Source of the DNA: Acanthaster planci
Lineage: Eukaryota; Echinodermata; Asteroidea; Valvatida; Acanthasteridae
Direction of reading: 5' to 3'
Assembly: GCF_001949145.1 (NCBI RefSeq)
Contig: NW_019091604.1
Span: 30,231 to 73,850, forward strand
Length of the DNA: 43,620 bases
Positions 10,366 to 18,138 of this stretch are shown here, piece by piece; positions within the stretch are counted from its first letter, which is position 1, and every line of letters begins with the position of its first letter. The position numbers and the translations under genes were made by a program. The notes below the pieces were generated by a model, which saw nothing but the letters and a program-made list of their open reading frames with translations, made no database searches and was not told where the DNA came from.

Positions 10366-10965
10366 ATGTCGCAACAATACACCAAAAAGCGCGATCAAAG
10401 GCGAGAGAAAAGAAATCACAATTACGCATAACCCGAGTACCATAGCCGCGGGTCACACGTTAAAAGTAAAATTCCCGGCCCTAGGCACGGACGACGTCAT
10501 TGTACCTGGCACCGCCAAACTGGCTTTTCAATTCGATCTAGACGGAGCCTCTGACGATAACAGAACCGTGAATAACAAAGTGGCGAGAAACCTGGTTTCG
10601 GAAATAAACGTGAGTCTCCAAGGAAACAAAATCGTAAGTTACCGAGATGCGGACGCATTTCACAATTTTAAGGACAATTAGTTACCCCTGTCGCAGACTA
10701 AAAATATGGCGTACTTTGGTTTGGAAAAGGAAAACGTGGCCAAGATACGTCTAGGGGCGGGCGATAAAAACGAAACCGCAAACGAAGGTAAAGAAAAAGC
10801 AATTGCCAATGCTTTTAAAAATCGTTACGCGATTCCTTTAGACACGCCGATGTTGACGGATCATTCTCCGTTCCATCCGCGGGACCTCTGACGATGTACG
10901 TGTTTTTGGTGATGGATTCTCAACTCACGGTCGAAGACGGAAACTTCAAGAGTTTGGTTCATTAA
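10366..10965 (+). pseudogene. Major capsid protein candidate, copy 2 (large internal deletion)
   Basis: It starts at ATG 10366 (MSQQYTKK) and ends with the same C-terminus as copy 1 (MDSQLTVEDGNFKSLVH, TAA 10963-10965). Two short frameshifted parts lie between 10400 and 10590. The block 10706-10891 (MAYFGLEKENVAKIRLGAG) is open. At about 10890 the sequence jumps from HSPFHPRDL to the last 20 or so codons, removing roughly 230 codons present in copy 1. It is followed at once by the HNH gene, whereas copy 1 is followed by the ATPase. The homology to copy 1 is unambiguous; the capsid identity is inferred. Confidence 0.6.
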
Positions 10966-10971
10966 AATTAA

Positions 10972-11613
10972 AGCAAAGTTTGTAATCGATGTCATAAGTT
11001 AAAATCGCTGGAATGTTTTAAAGTTACAGATAGCGGCAAGATTTGCTCAGGGTGTATCAGCTGTAACGCTGCCGCTAAAGTTTCTAATAATCGACGTAAA
11101 TGCGAGCACGGTAAACGAAGAAATCAATGCGTTGAATGTGAAGGCTCAGGGATATGTATTCACGAAAAACGGAGATATCATTGTGCCGAGTGTAATGGTT
11201 CGGGAATCTGCCCTCACGAAAAACAGAGATATCATTGTGTCGAGTGTAATGGTTCGGGGATTTGCGAGCACGGGAAGCAGAAATATCAATGCAAAATCAG
11301 TTCTGACCCAATCAAAGTAACGATTCGAGGTTGGATTTGCAGCGCCCGACGAAAAGATAAAAAATATAACCGATTCGACCCTGAAAAAATTATTGACACA
11401 GAGTTTTTAAAAGAATTGGTTGACGACCATGAATTTTGTTATTACAACGATTGCAACGTAAAATTGCAATACATTTACCCACGAGATGACCTGTGTACTA
11501 TTGAGCGGTTAGATAACTCTATTGGGCACATCAAATCAAATTGCGTGCTAGCTTGTCGTAGGTGTAATTTAACGCGTAAGTGTGATTTCGTTCTTGAGTC
11601 AACTGACTTATAA
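10972..11613 (+). pseudogene. Zinc-ribbon-repeat protein with C-terminal HNH-like domain (no start codon)
   Basis: One frame is open from the stop at 10969-10971 to TAA 11611-11613, but it has no ATG. It encodes a C-x2-C-H start, then four repeats of about 17-18 residues with the pattern C-[EIP]-H-[EG]-[KG]...C-x2-C-x-G-S-G-I. A C-terminal domain follows: a CYY..CNVKLQ segment, then ERLDNSIGHIKSNCVLACRRCNL, which resembles a zinc-finger HNH endonuclease with paired Cys. Such Cys/His-repeat plus HNH proteins occur in DNA viruses and protists. Possible roles are genome processing or a selfish endonuclease. The missing start suggests 5' truncation when the capsid/HNH junction formed. Confidence 0.6.
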
Positions 11614-11712
11614 GTCAATTAATATCTATTTATTTTACTTTAATTTGCTTATGCTAAGCTATATAAGCTTAGTTAAAACTTTTTTTATTTTGTCATAATT
11701 AAATAAGTAACA

Positions 11713-11865
11713 ATGTCGGAGCTAGTTCAATTACTTGCCCAGTTAGTTATAGCAATGAATTTAACCTACTACACAATTGAGTATCTACGACTTAAATACA
11801 CCTACAACAAAATAAAATCGTATATATTAAAATGGACGATATTAAATCTATTCTCATCGATTTAA
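11713..11865 (+). CDS. Small hydrophobic-helix protein, 50 aa
   Basis: The ORF starts at ATG 11713 (MSELVQLLAQLVIAMNLTYY) and ends at TAA 11863-11865. The N-terminal 20 residues form a hydrophobic or amphipathic helix; the rest is basic and Tyr-rich. Its 3' end overlaps the start of the 189-aa ORF at 11832 by 34 bases in another frame, the compact style of a viral genome. It is short enough to be chance, and no family is recognised. Confidence 0.35.
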   Translation: MSELVQLLAQLVIAMNLTYYTIEYLRLKYTYNKIKSYILKWTILNLFSSI

Positions 11866-12401
11866 AAAGTGATTCCCAACCAAACGTCAAAGACAGACTC
11901 TGTTCGATAGCTGCGTCAGGTGAAAGTAAGAAGTACCTAGGTAAAGAATATTCTATCAAAGAAATTGAAATTTTATCACCCAAGGAACAAAAACAATTAT
12001 TCAATTTGTACGAAGTTAAATTTGGCAAAGAGATCGTAAAAACTCTCGGCCACGCGATTTTGAGCCTGTACTCTCGCTTACTCGGTACAGCTACTCCGAT
12101 CCATCTGCTCGGGTTCAACGTCAACTTAAAATCCAAAGAAGCGCTGGCCAAAGACCTAAACGACGACCCGGTTATAAGTCAGACCATGGGTCACTTACTT
12201 ACCAAGATCTGTTACAAGTACGGAGTGTATCTGTTGCCATTGACAGCTATGCTGATTACCACGAAACACCTGGAATTCAACAAAAGCTCTGTTATATTAA
12301 AAGAGGATGTCAACGAACGAACAAGCGAACGAAACGACCAACCCGACTCCAGCAAACAGTCCGGTAAAGACGAGCGAAGCGAGACCTCAGACGGTAAGTA
12401 A
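11832..12401 (+). CDS. Uncharacterised viral-element protein, 189 aa, intact
   Basis: An uninterrupted ORF from ATG 11832 (MDDIKSILIDLKSD). The first half is helical and charged, with the segment KEIEILSPKEQKQLFNLYEVKFG. The middle carries hydrophobic stretches (HAILSLYSRLLGTATPIHLLGF near residues 78-100; YGVYLLPLTAMLITT near 138-152). The Ser/Asp/Glu-rich tail arises where the frame overlaps the next gene. It overlaps the 138-aa ORF (start 12307) by 95 bases, so the tail may be an extension read through that gene's start. Its conserved position among virion-type genes suggests a virion component; no named domain recognised. Confidence 0.55.
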   Translation: MDDIKSILIDLKSDSQPNVKDRLCSIAASGESKKYLGKEYSIKEIEILSPKEQKQLFNLYEVKFGKEIVKTLGHAILSLYSRLLGTATPIHLLGFNVNLKSKEALAKDLNDDPVISQTMGHLLTKICYKYGVYLLPLTAMLITTKHLEFNKSSVILKEDVNERTSERNDQPDSSKQSGKDERSETSDGK

Positions 12402-12723
12402 AAGTAAAAATCTGAAGCGTGTAGAACAAGGTAAGAAATTAGCCGAGCATAACAAAAAGATGAAGCAACAGCTCGCCAAGATGAAATTAGCGAGCGAAGA
12501 GAGCACGAGCAGCTCAGAAAATAAAATTTATCAAACGGCTATAGAGAACAGAAACTTGATATTTGGTGGATTGGCCATTGGAGCGCTTGTGGTCTATTTA
12601 ATTTGGAAAAACAAGTTGACGAAACCGACCGTTCAACCAAAAAGCGAACGAAACGAGCGAAACGAGCGAAGCGAGTATTCTGAGCAGAAACCCGAGCGAA
12701 GCGAGTATTCTGAGCAAAACTAG
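12307..12723 (+). CDS. Single-pass membrane protein with charged repeats, 138 aa, intact
   Basis: From ATG 12307 there is a Thr/Asn/Pro-rich N-terminus (about residues 1-35). A Lys-rich coiled-coil follows (LKRVEQGKKLAEHNKKMKQQ), then a clear membrane segment (LIFGGLAIGALVVYLIW, about residues 79-95) and a C-terminal tail of ERSEYSEQ-like repeats. The repeats derive from the DNA motif GAGCGAAGCGAG at 12664-12675 and 12694-12705. It overlaps the previous gene by 95 bases in another frame. The layout fits a virion or membrane anchor protein; no named family. Confidence 0.6.
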   Translation: MSTNEQANETTNPTPANSPVKTSEARPQTVSKSKNLKRVEQGKKLAEHNKKMKQQLAKMKLASEESTSSSENKIYQTAIENRNLIFGGLAIGALVVYLIWKNKLTKPTVQPKSERNERNERSEYSEQKPERSEYSEQN

Positions 12724-12802
12724 AGCCAAGAAAATAAAATTGAAGAACAGATTTTAGACATGGAATAAATTTAAAAATTCCTTATTATTAAATATAAGTA
12801 AC

Positions 12803-13038
12803 GCTAAATCAATCGACGTAAACGGAATCGCCAATACGATGCAGTCGTTTTGGCAATCTCCATGGGTTACGCCATGCTATCAAGCAAGCTATTTAAAATC
12901 AAACCGCCGGATCTAAATAAATTATCTGCCGAAGACGCGTTGAAATTGACCGCACTGTCTAGCGGTGCATTGGCTACCCAGGGCTGGTTGGTAGCATAGG
13001 GTATGTTGCCCGCGAGTTTTCCTATGAGTAGTTGTTAA
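12803..13038 (+). pseudogene. Small membrane protein, broken
   Basis: An ATG at 12862 opens a frame with a hydrophobic segment continuing from upstream (VVLAISMGYAMLSSKLF) and a second one (LTALSSGALATQGWLVA). It is interrupted by TAG 12997-12999 and continues to TAA 13036-13038 (GMLPASFPMSSC). The N-terminal part (KSIDVNGIANT, 12803-12840) is in another frame, so there is a frameshift near 12840. About 70 residues, two membrane helices. Function unknown. Confidence 0.45.
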
Positions 13039-13065
13039 GTTTTCTTATTTTAAAGTTAAAGTAAA

Positions 13066-14288
13066 ATGGCTGAAGAGGGATTTGAACTGGACGAAATGGG
13101 GCAAGATCGTGAACAAACAAAAATTTGAGCAGGACAAGCAAGACGACCAAGATTTTGTTGACAGTAACTTATCTTCAGATGGACAAGAAACAAGTTTTGT
13201 GGAAGGGAATGACCCCATAGTGAGGCCGGGGATAACCACTGAAGATCAACGTAGAGACCTCACTAAACAAAGAATATATGATTTCTATAACGAGATTAAA
13301 AATTTAGACGGATTTGAATCGACCGTGAAAGACACAAATACATTTAGCCTTGCTTCTAAAGGATTACTTTATGCAGACTTTAATGGTGAAAAAATCCGCC
13401 TGACTAGATTAAGAAGAGACCCGGGAGGACGACGGTTTCTCGCGTTATCTACCTTACAATCCAATTCAGGTAGTATAGATTTTATCACAACCACTTTAGG
13501 GTTGAAAGACTAATTAATTAATTGAAGAGGTAGAAGCTTTTTCAGATAAAATAGAAAAGATCACAAATGAAGACGGGTCTGTAGACGAATTAGATGAGGC
13601 ACTCGATCAACTTCAATTAATAGCGCAACAATCTAGAAACTTAAACCCAGAAGGATGCAAATTCAGAATGTACTCTCAGAGAGATTAGAAGTCTTGACCA
13701 AAGCTTACAAACACTAAGAGGTCAATTAAAACTTATAGAAGCTAAGATTGCAAGAGTAAAAGGAAATATTCAAACAGCTGAGGATGCATTGAAGGAACCA
13801 GGTATCACGCGAGAACAAAAAAATCAGAGCTTAAAAGTCTTAGAGATTTTAACGATGAGTTAGCAGCATTGAATACCCAGCGAAAAAAATTAAACATGGG
13901 ATTTAGAAACCAATTTGAAACATTAAAAGAAACAATTCAAACAGCTCTAGGTAAAGATTTAACTTTACGCGAACGAATTAATATTTTATTTAGAGAACAA
14001 GGCGTTACGATCGTAAGCATTTTAACGGCTTTTACTTTAGCCGTGAGTACCATCGTTAGTAGTATTGTGGCTAGCGTCAGAGCTGTTGGAGCGAGCGGAG
14101 CGAGCACACCTGCACCTAAACCAACGCCAGCTCCCACGCCAGTTCCTCCTTCCAAAGGTGGAATTACCGATTGGATCAAACGTCAACTATGGAACCTGGC
14201 AAAGACCTAGAACCTAGCGGATCACGTGTGGACCATGTTTGTAGGCGTGGGTGTTTTGATTTTGACGTATGTGCAAAAGAATGGGTAA
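13066..14288 (+). pseudogene. Long coiled-coil membrane protein of the virus-like element, broken
   Basis: It begins at ATG 13066 (MAEEGFELDEMGQDREQ). A frameshift near 13125 moves it into the frame of 13082-13513, with RRDLTKQRIYDFYNEI and a beta-rich part (RLRRDPGGRRFLALSTLQSN). Broken coiled-coil segments follow (IEEVEAFSDKIEKI and QRDNSL-type helices, 13520-13870). Then comes the open part 13869-14210: a helix (TLRERINILFREQGVTIVSI), a membrane segment (LTAFTLAVSTIVSSIVASV), a Pro/Ala linker and an amphipathic end (GGITDWIKRQLWNLA). A final hydrophobic segment (FVGVGVLILTYV) ends at TAA 14286-14288. Conserved helix/membrane/Pro-linker layout suggests a virion or membrane-active protein; the role is unknown. 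Confidence 0.5.
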
Positions 14289-15266
14289 ATAGGCAAAAAA
14301 AAATTTGGTTGGGGGAGTTGGGGTGATGCTCGGTTTGCTCACTTTGTTTTGGTCGGAATACTTGCTTCGCTCGTGTCGTTCTCTTTTTGGTTCGCTCGTT
14401 TCTTCTGCAAAATCATCTTTGACTTGAGACCCTAAATTTAAACTCGGTACGTATCCAGTCTTCATATCCGCAGTCGCGACTTGTAAATTATTGTTATAAC
14501 CCTGAAAAGTGCCGATGCGTTAGTCTATGTCAGAGGGCACCAGGTATAAACCCGGGGCGACTACGAAATTTAAAGGCGTTTTTGCATATTGTAGCGAATC
14601 TTGAAATTGGTCGATCGACTGTTCGAGATCGGGGTCCGTCAACCGAGACATTTTAGGAACAAAATCCCACCAGGTCAAAGTGACCGCGTCCGATTGTGAA
14701 ATCCAGGTGACCGTGTAGGTACTCGCGTGATCGGAACCTTTAGGCGGTTTAGCCCAGCCAAAGCCCATGTAAGTGGATCCCGCGTATTTGCCGTTGGTCA
14801 CGTGTAAGTCGTGCGCGTCGTAGTTTTTACCCGGAAGAGGTACGTAACTGTTGTCGTAATAATAAGCGGTGCCTAATCCGTTTGACAAAGTGTCGCGAGT
14901 TTGTTTAAATGATTTATTCGGGTCTACTCCATATAAAAGACACGTGTCCGTAAACTCCAGATGCTCGTAATTATTGCGTAACGCGTCAAATACGTCGTCG
15001 CTCGGAATGGGCATCACGCAGTCGTAAAATATTTTTCGTACGGTGTAACATATGTGAAAGTTCATCAAAGCCGAGACGTACGGATTGGGGTCGGACAGCA
15101 GATCAAAACCCACACCGCAGGCCGTCGTCGCGCAATAGACCGCAAAATTAAATTGATTTTGGTAAAACGATATCGACTCGGTAGACCAGCGATTGACGGC
15201 TTCGTCCGTGGTTACTTTTGGTAATTTATACGCGTGCGTTAAATTTGGAAACTCGGAATATATCAC
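14214..15266 (-). pseudogene. Capsid-associated protein candidate of the virus-like element
   Basis: One frame runs from about 15266 to 14214 with a single internal TAA at 14520-14522. It encodes an aromatic-rich, Cys-containing globular region (NFAVYCATTACGVGFDLL, about residues 40-57). A long beta/alpha mix with many Tyr and Trp follows, then QSIDQFQDSLQYA, GLYLVPSDID and, past the stop, RIGTFQGYNNNLQVATADM. The tail is charged (ERHERSKYSDQNK) and then Pro/Phe-rich. I recall related uncharacterised proteins beside the same polymerase/capsid set in other invertebrate genomes, but no function is established. The N-terminus appears lost in a deletion that joins it to the neighbour at 15247-15689. 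Confidence 0.5.
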
Positions 15267-15689
15267 CGTCTTTAATCGCGTGAGATACGTATTCTTTGAT
15301 GGTGTTTAATTTAGCGTCTGCCAACATTCGAATTTGGTCGTGTTTTTAGTTTTGTGGGTGAGTCTACGGGAGGCATACTTCAATTTCGCGAAAGTGCCAA
15401 ACGCACCGATAGCGATGTCTTCCATCACAAGTCCCACGGGTCCGGTAACGACTCCCAAAATGGCGGGAATGCCGACGGCTGCCGAGGTTGCACCCAGTGC
15501 TTCCACGCCGTACTCCACGTATCCGAGTGCGGTTAAAAGTCGTTTGATCTTTTTGTAACTATTTTCCCTCGCTTCGCGTTCTCTTTGGATTTGGGATTTA
15601 ATTTCTTCGATCTTTCTGAGTCTGTAAGTTTTGGTTTCCGCTTGTTCAGCCGAGTTTAAAGTCAAATCCGGGTGTTTACTTAATTCTGG
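15247..15689 (-). pseudogene. Coiled-coil plus glycine-rich membrane-hairpin protein, truncated
   Basis: It reads leftward from KHPDLTLNSAEQAETKTYRL near 15685, with no ATG because an in-frame TAA precedes it. A charged coiled coil follows (EEIKSQIQREREARENSYKK), then two Gly/Ala/Val-rich membrane-like segments (GVEALGATSAAVGIPAILGVV and GPVGLVMEDIAIGAFG). After a frameshift near 15330 comes LADAKLNTIKEYVSHAIKDGDI. The expected C-terminal end is missing and the frame runs into the next gene. The layout resembles small virion-membrane or DNA-delivery proteins, but no function is known. Confidence 0.5.
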
Positions 15690-15696
15690 TTATACG

Positions 15697-16763
15697 TTAG
15701 ACGCCATCTTTTATTATAACATTACTTTTATAATTACGCGTTTTAAAAATGTCTAACTCGATTAAAATTTTGCCGATGTTATTCAAGAGCTTGCCTCTAT
15801 CGTTTTTAACAGAAAAAGTCAATTCACTGATGTTCCTGTCGATTAACTTTTTAGGCGTTTTACAGTGATTACAGGTGCGAGGCTCGGTAGCTATCACGTA
15901 CAGCAAGTCTAAAGACTGCCCGTTATAAAAATTATCAAATGTATTTAATTGCTTGCAATGAATAAACGCGAGTTTCATTGGGTTTTAATTGTATTTGCCT
16001 TCGTAAATAACGTTGGGTAAAAGTTTTATTTTGGGTAAGTTCAGTAGCTTGGACACTTCTTTGTTTAATCGCAACTTGAGATTGGGGTCCGTAATGGCCA
16101 AAGTCACCCGTTTAGATTCTGAGTGAACCTTGAAAGAAACGTCCGGTATCGAGTTTAACAAAATATGAAACCAGTCCATGCTATTATAACCGGGGGATAC
16201 CACGATGCTTCCTCTTTGGCCCTGGGGTAATGGTTCAGATGAGCTTCGCGAATGAAGTCTGTCGTATATAGGTTCAGTTAGTCCCGTCAAAAAAGTCTTT
16301 TAGTTAATTCTCTTCTGGGTCTCGTGGGTGTTACGGGGGATCCAGTCGGGGGATTCCCTTCGTAAATTTCATCTGAAGCTTGTCTTTGCCCCTCGAGCAG
16401 TGAAGCTGATTTTACTTTTTTATCGTCGATATCAAAAGCTAAAAGAGCTCGCGTTTCTGATGGTTGTCTTTGGTTTAACCGATCTTCTAAAGTTGCGATT
16501 TCTTGGTTTAGCTGCTCAATTTCATCAGCGATGATTCTAATTTCTTCCGCTAAATTGCCTCTTTTATTTGCTTGGATCAATCTGTTTTTAGCTGTTTGTA
16601 CTAATTCTGAATTGGGAGATACGTCCGTTCTTTCCACTGAGGGTATTCCGGGCGGTCGTTCGCCAAGTACTCCCACGGGCCTACTGTCCAAGTTTGTATC
16701 CCACTCAATTTCAGTGGCGTTTGTTACGTTAAAATATCCAGCTTCAAACTGAATATTCTTTAC
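15697..16763 (-). pseudogene. Penton-like minor capsid candidate, broken
   Basis: Three blocks on one strand appear to belong to a single protein. The N-terminal part starts near 16763 without an ATG (KNIQFEAGYFNVTNATEIEW) and continues through 16691-16287, including a coiled coil (NLAEEIRIIADEIEQLNQEI) and a Pro/Thr linker. 16290-15985 includes MDWFHILLNSIPDVSFKV and LNLPKIKLLPNVIYEG. 15978-15697 includes LAFIHCKQLNTFDNFYNG and a C-terminal beta segment (ISELTFSVKNDRGKLL). A frameshift in a T-run near 16290-16296 and a TAA near 15982-15984 split it. The beta-rich C-terminal half is compatible with a single jelly-roll penton, which Maverick-type viruses carry. This is a contextual inference. 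Confidence 0.4.
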
Positions 16764-17327
16764 TCAGACGACCTTGTCGCCTTTGGTGTTGTTGATGACA
16801 TCTCTCAATTTAAACGTCTGCTCGCTCTCGGTTAAGTAAAACGTGTGAGTCTCCATTTTATTATATACGTTTTGAAAAATCTTGTTTTCCCTGTGCTTAT
16901 CCGAAACTTGAAATAGATCTTTCACTTGAGATTCGGTTTCCCCAGTGGTTTCTTGATAACATACCGCGATTAAAGCCTTCAACGGTTTACCTCTAGAGAT
17001 CTTACCGTTTAGAACTTGGTTTAACTTATATTCTATTTCACCCGCTTCGCCGTTTTTAAAACAAATGTTATATTTTTGTAGGGCTTTTCTCGATTTTGGT
17101 GGTGGAGGTTTCCTCCAAACGTGATGCTTGTAATATCGATCTCCCATGTCTACGGGGGTGTACGAGGAAACCCATCCAAAAATTAGACCGCAATGTTTAC
17201 ACGCGTATCTTTCGTCTGTTTCAAGTATTTGGTGGTTACAAGCGGGTATCGGTTTACTTTGTTTTTGAGATCCCGCTATGTGTACTTCCTTTAGATTCAG
17301 CAAGTGACAAAGTTCCGCATCAGTCAT
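16764..17327 (-). CDS. TFIIB-like transcription factor (zinc ribbon plus partial cyclin-like part), intact ORF
   Basis: 187 codons from ATG 17327 (MTDAELCHLLNL). Residues about 28-50 form a zinc-ribbon-like segment: a Cys followed by His, then YACKHCGLIFG. The YACKHCGLIFG part is the CxxCG knuckle typical of TFIIB/TFIIS ribbons. A charged linker follows with WRKPPPPKSRKALQKYN, then a helical C-terminal half with GKISRGKPLKALIAVCYQET, reminiscent of a cyclin-fold repeat. A virus-encoded TFIIB-like factor would direct host polymerase to viral late promoters. The stop overlaps the presumed start region of the penton-like gene. A remnant of a second copy lies at 18139-18429. The ribbon is seen; the TFIIB assignment is an inference. 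Confidence 0.5.
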   Translation of the reverse strand: MTDAELCHLLNLKEVHIAGSQKQSKPIPACNHQILETDERYACKHCGLIFGWVSSYTPVDMGDRYYKHHVWRKPPPPKSRKALQKYNICFKNGEAGEIEYKLNQVLNGKISRGKPLKALIAVCYQETTGETESQVKDLFQVSDKHRENKIFQNVYNKMETHTFYLTESEQTFKLRDVINNTKGDKVV

Positions 17328-17362
17328 CTTTTATTAATAGTTCATTTATTTAAGGTAAAAAA

Positions 17363-17896
17363 TTAACCTGGGATTTCTACTTTAATTAAATGTTCAACGT
17401 CAGCGTCGTATTCAATAATTAATCCAATTTTGTATAAATCCGCGTCGAGTTTAGTCGCTGAATCGGGCAGTGGCTCTTTCTCTCGCGCGTGCCTCAGCTT
17501 TTTATGCTTGCCGTCTACGAGCACCACGTGATCCATTCCTTCCAACTCGACACAATTTACGCAGCAGGTGCAGTACGTACAACCAAAACACTCGATACAA
17601 TGGGCACACTCGTAACAGTCCTCGCAACTGTCCAAGGCATTTGAATTTCGGCAGTCGTATGAATTAAAACAAGCCATGCAATTTATACATCTACCGCAAT
17701 CGTCGCAGTTAGAGCAGTCCTTACATCTGACGCAGTCTTGGCATTCGTGACAATTGTGGCATTCTTTACAATCGGTACATTTGCGTAAACTTTTGGAATT
17801 TAAACAACGAAAGCAATCGTACGAATCTATCAAGTCGATCGAATTTCTCGTGTCTTTGCAAAAATAACAATTCACGTTTGTAGTTTTATCTACCAT
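17363..17896 (-). CDS. Cysteine-rich CxxC-repeat protein, intact ORF
   Basis: 177 codons from ATG 17896. Residues about 9-117 contain a Cys roughly every three residues in C-x2-C and C-x-N-C patterns (CHNCHECQDCVRCKDC), with regular Asp, Asn and Glu between them. This predicts a repeat that is zinc-binding or forms a regular beta-helix. A C-terminal domain without Cys follows (GMDHVVLVDGKHKKL, then LDADLYKIGLIIEYD). It lies just inside the terminal repeat at 17940-18138 and upstream of the TFIIB-like gene, as the first gene of the minus-strand block. A second, degraded copy is at 18441-19064. No named family recognised. Confidence 0.65.
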   Translation of the reverse strand: MVDKTTNVNCYFCKDTRNSIDLIDSYDCFRCLNSKSLRKCTDCKECHNCHECQDCVRCKDCSNCDDCGRCINCMACFNSYDCRNSNALDSCEDCYECAHCIECFGCTYCTCCVNCVELEGMDHVVLVDGKHKKLRHAREKEPLPDSATKLDADLYKIGLIIEYDADVEHLIKVEIPG

Positions 17897-17939
17897 TTAT
17901 TTTTATGTAGTGTTTATTTATTTATTTTTTTCGTTTTTT

Positions 17940-18138
17940 TATAACGGGCCAGCGACGAGAAGTCCCTTTTTTGTTTGTGAGTGATTGTTTGTGCGATCGG
18001 TGCTGGGCACGAGTTGTTTACAGGGAAAGTGCGCCGGGGTCAAAAGTTCAAGGTCAGTGAAGTGGGAATCCCCGGCGCGTGTGGTTGAAAGGGGGTGAAA
18101 GAGGAGGTGGTCCAGAACTCTCCTATCCCTACTACTAC
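17940..18138. repeat. Virus-like element terminal repeat, copy a
   Basis: Non-coding sequence outside the Cys-rich gene that is homologous to 19194-19320 and 19690-19880. It contains a perfect 9-bp stem, GCGCCGGGG (18031-18039) with CCCCGGCGC (18070-18078). Between the arms lie GGGTCAAAAGTTCAAGGTCA-type hexamers. It ends in CCCTACTACTAC at 18127-18138, after which the TFIIB-like remnant of another copy begins abruptly. Confidence 0.7.

Larger units (their letters stand above)
9677..18138. mobile_element. Maverick/Polinton-like endogenous DNA virus, piece 2 (virion-gene half, inverted)
   Basis: It begins inside the tail of the small membrane protein and runs through coiled-coil, capsid, HNH and small genes (+), then capsid-associated, penton-like, TFIIB-like and Cys-rich genes (-). 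It ends at the CTACTACTAC terminus at 18128-18138. The first three genes duplicate those at 379-2086 in the opposite orientation. Polymerase, integrase and ATPase are absent here, which complements piece 1. The two strand blocks converge at 14214-14288. Confidence 0.8.

Noticed and set aside
11132-11320. Plus-strand 62-aa repetitive frame
   Set aside because: An out-of-frame reading of the zinc-ribbon repeats.
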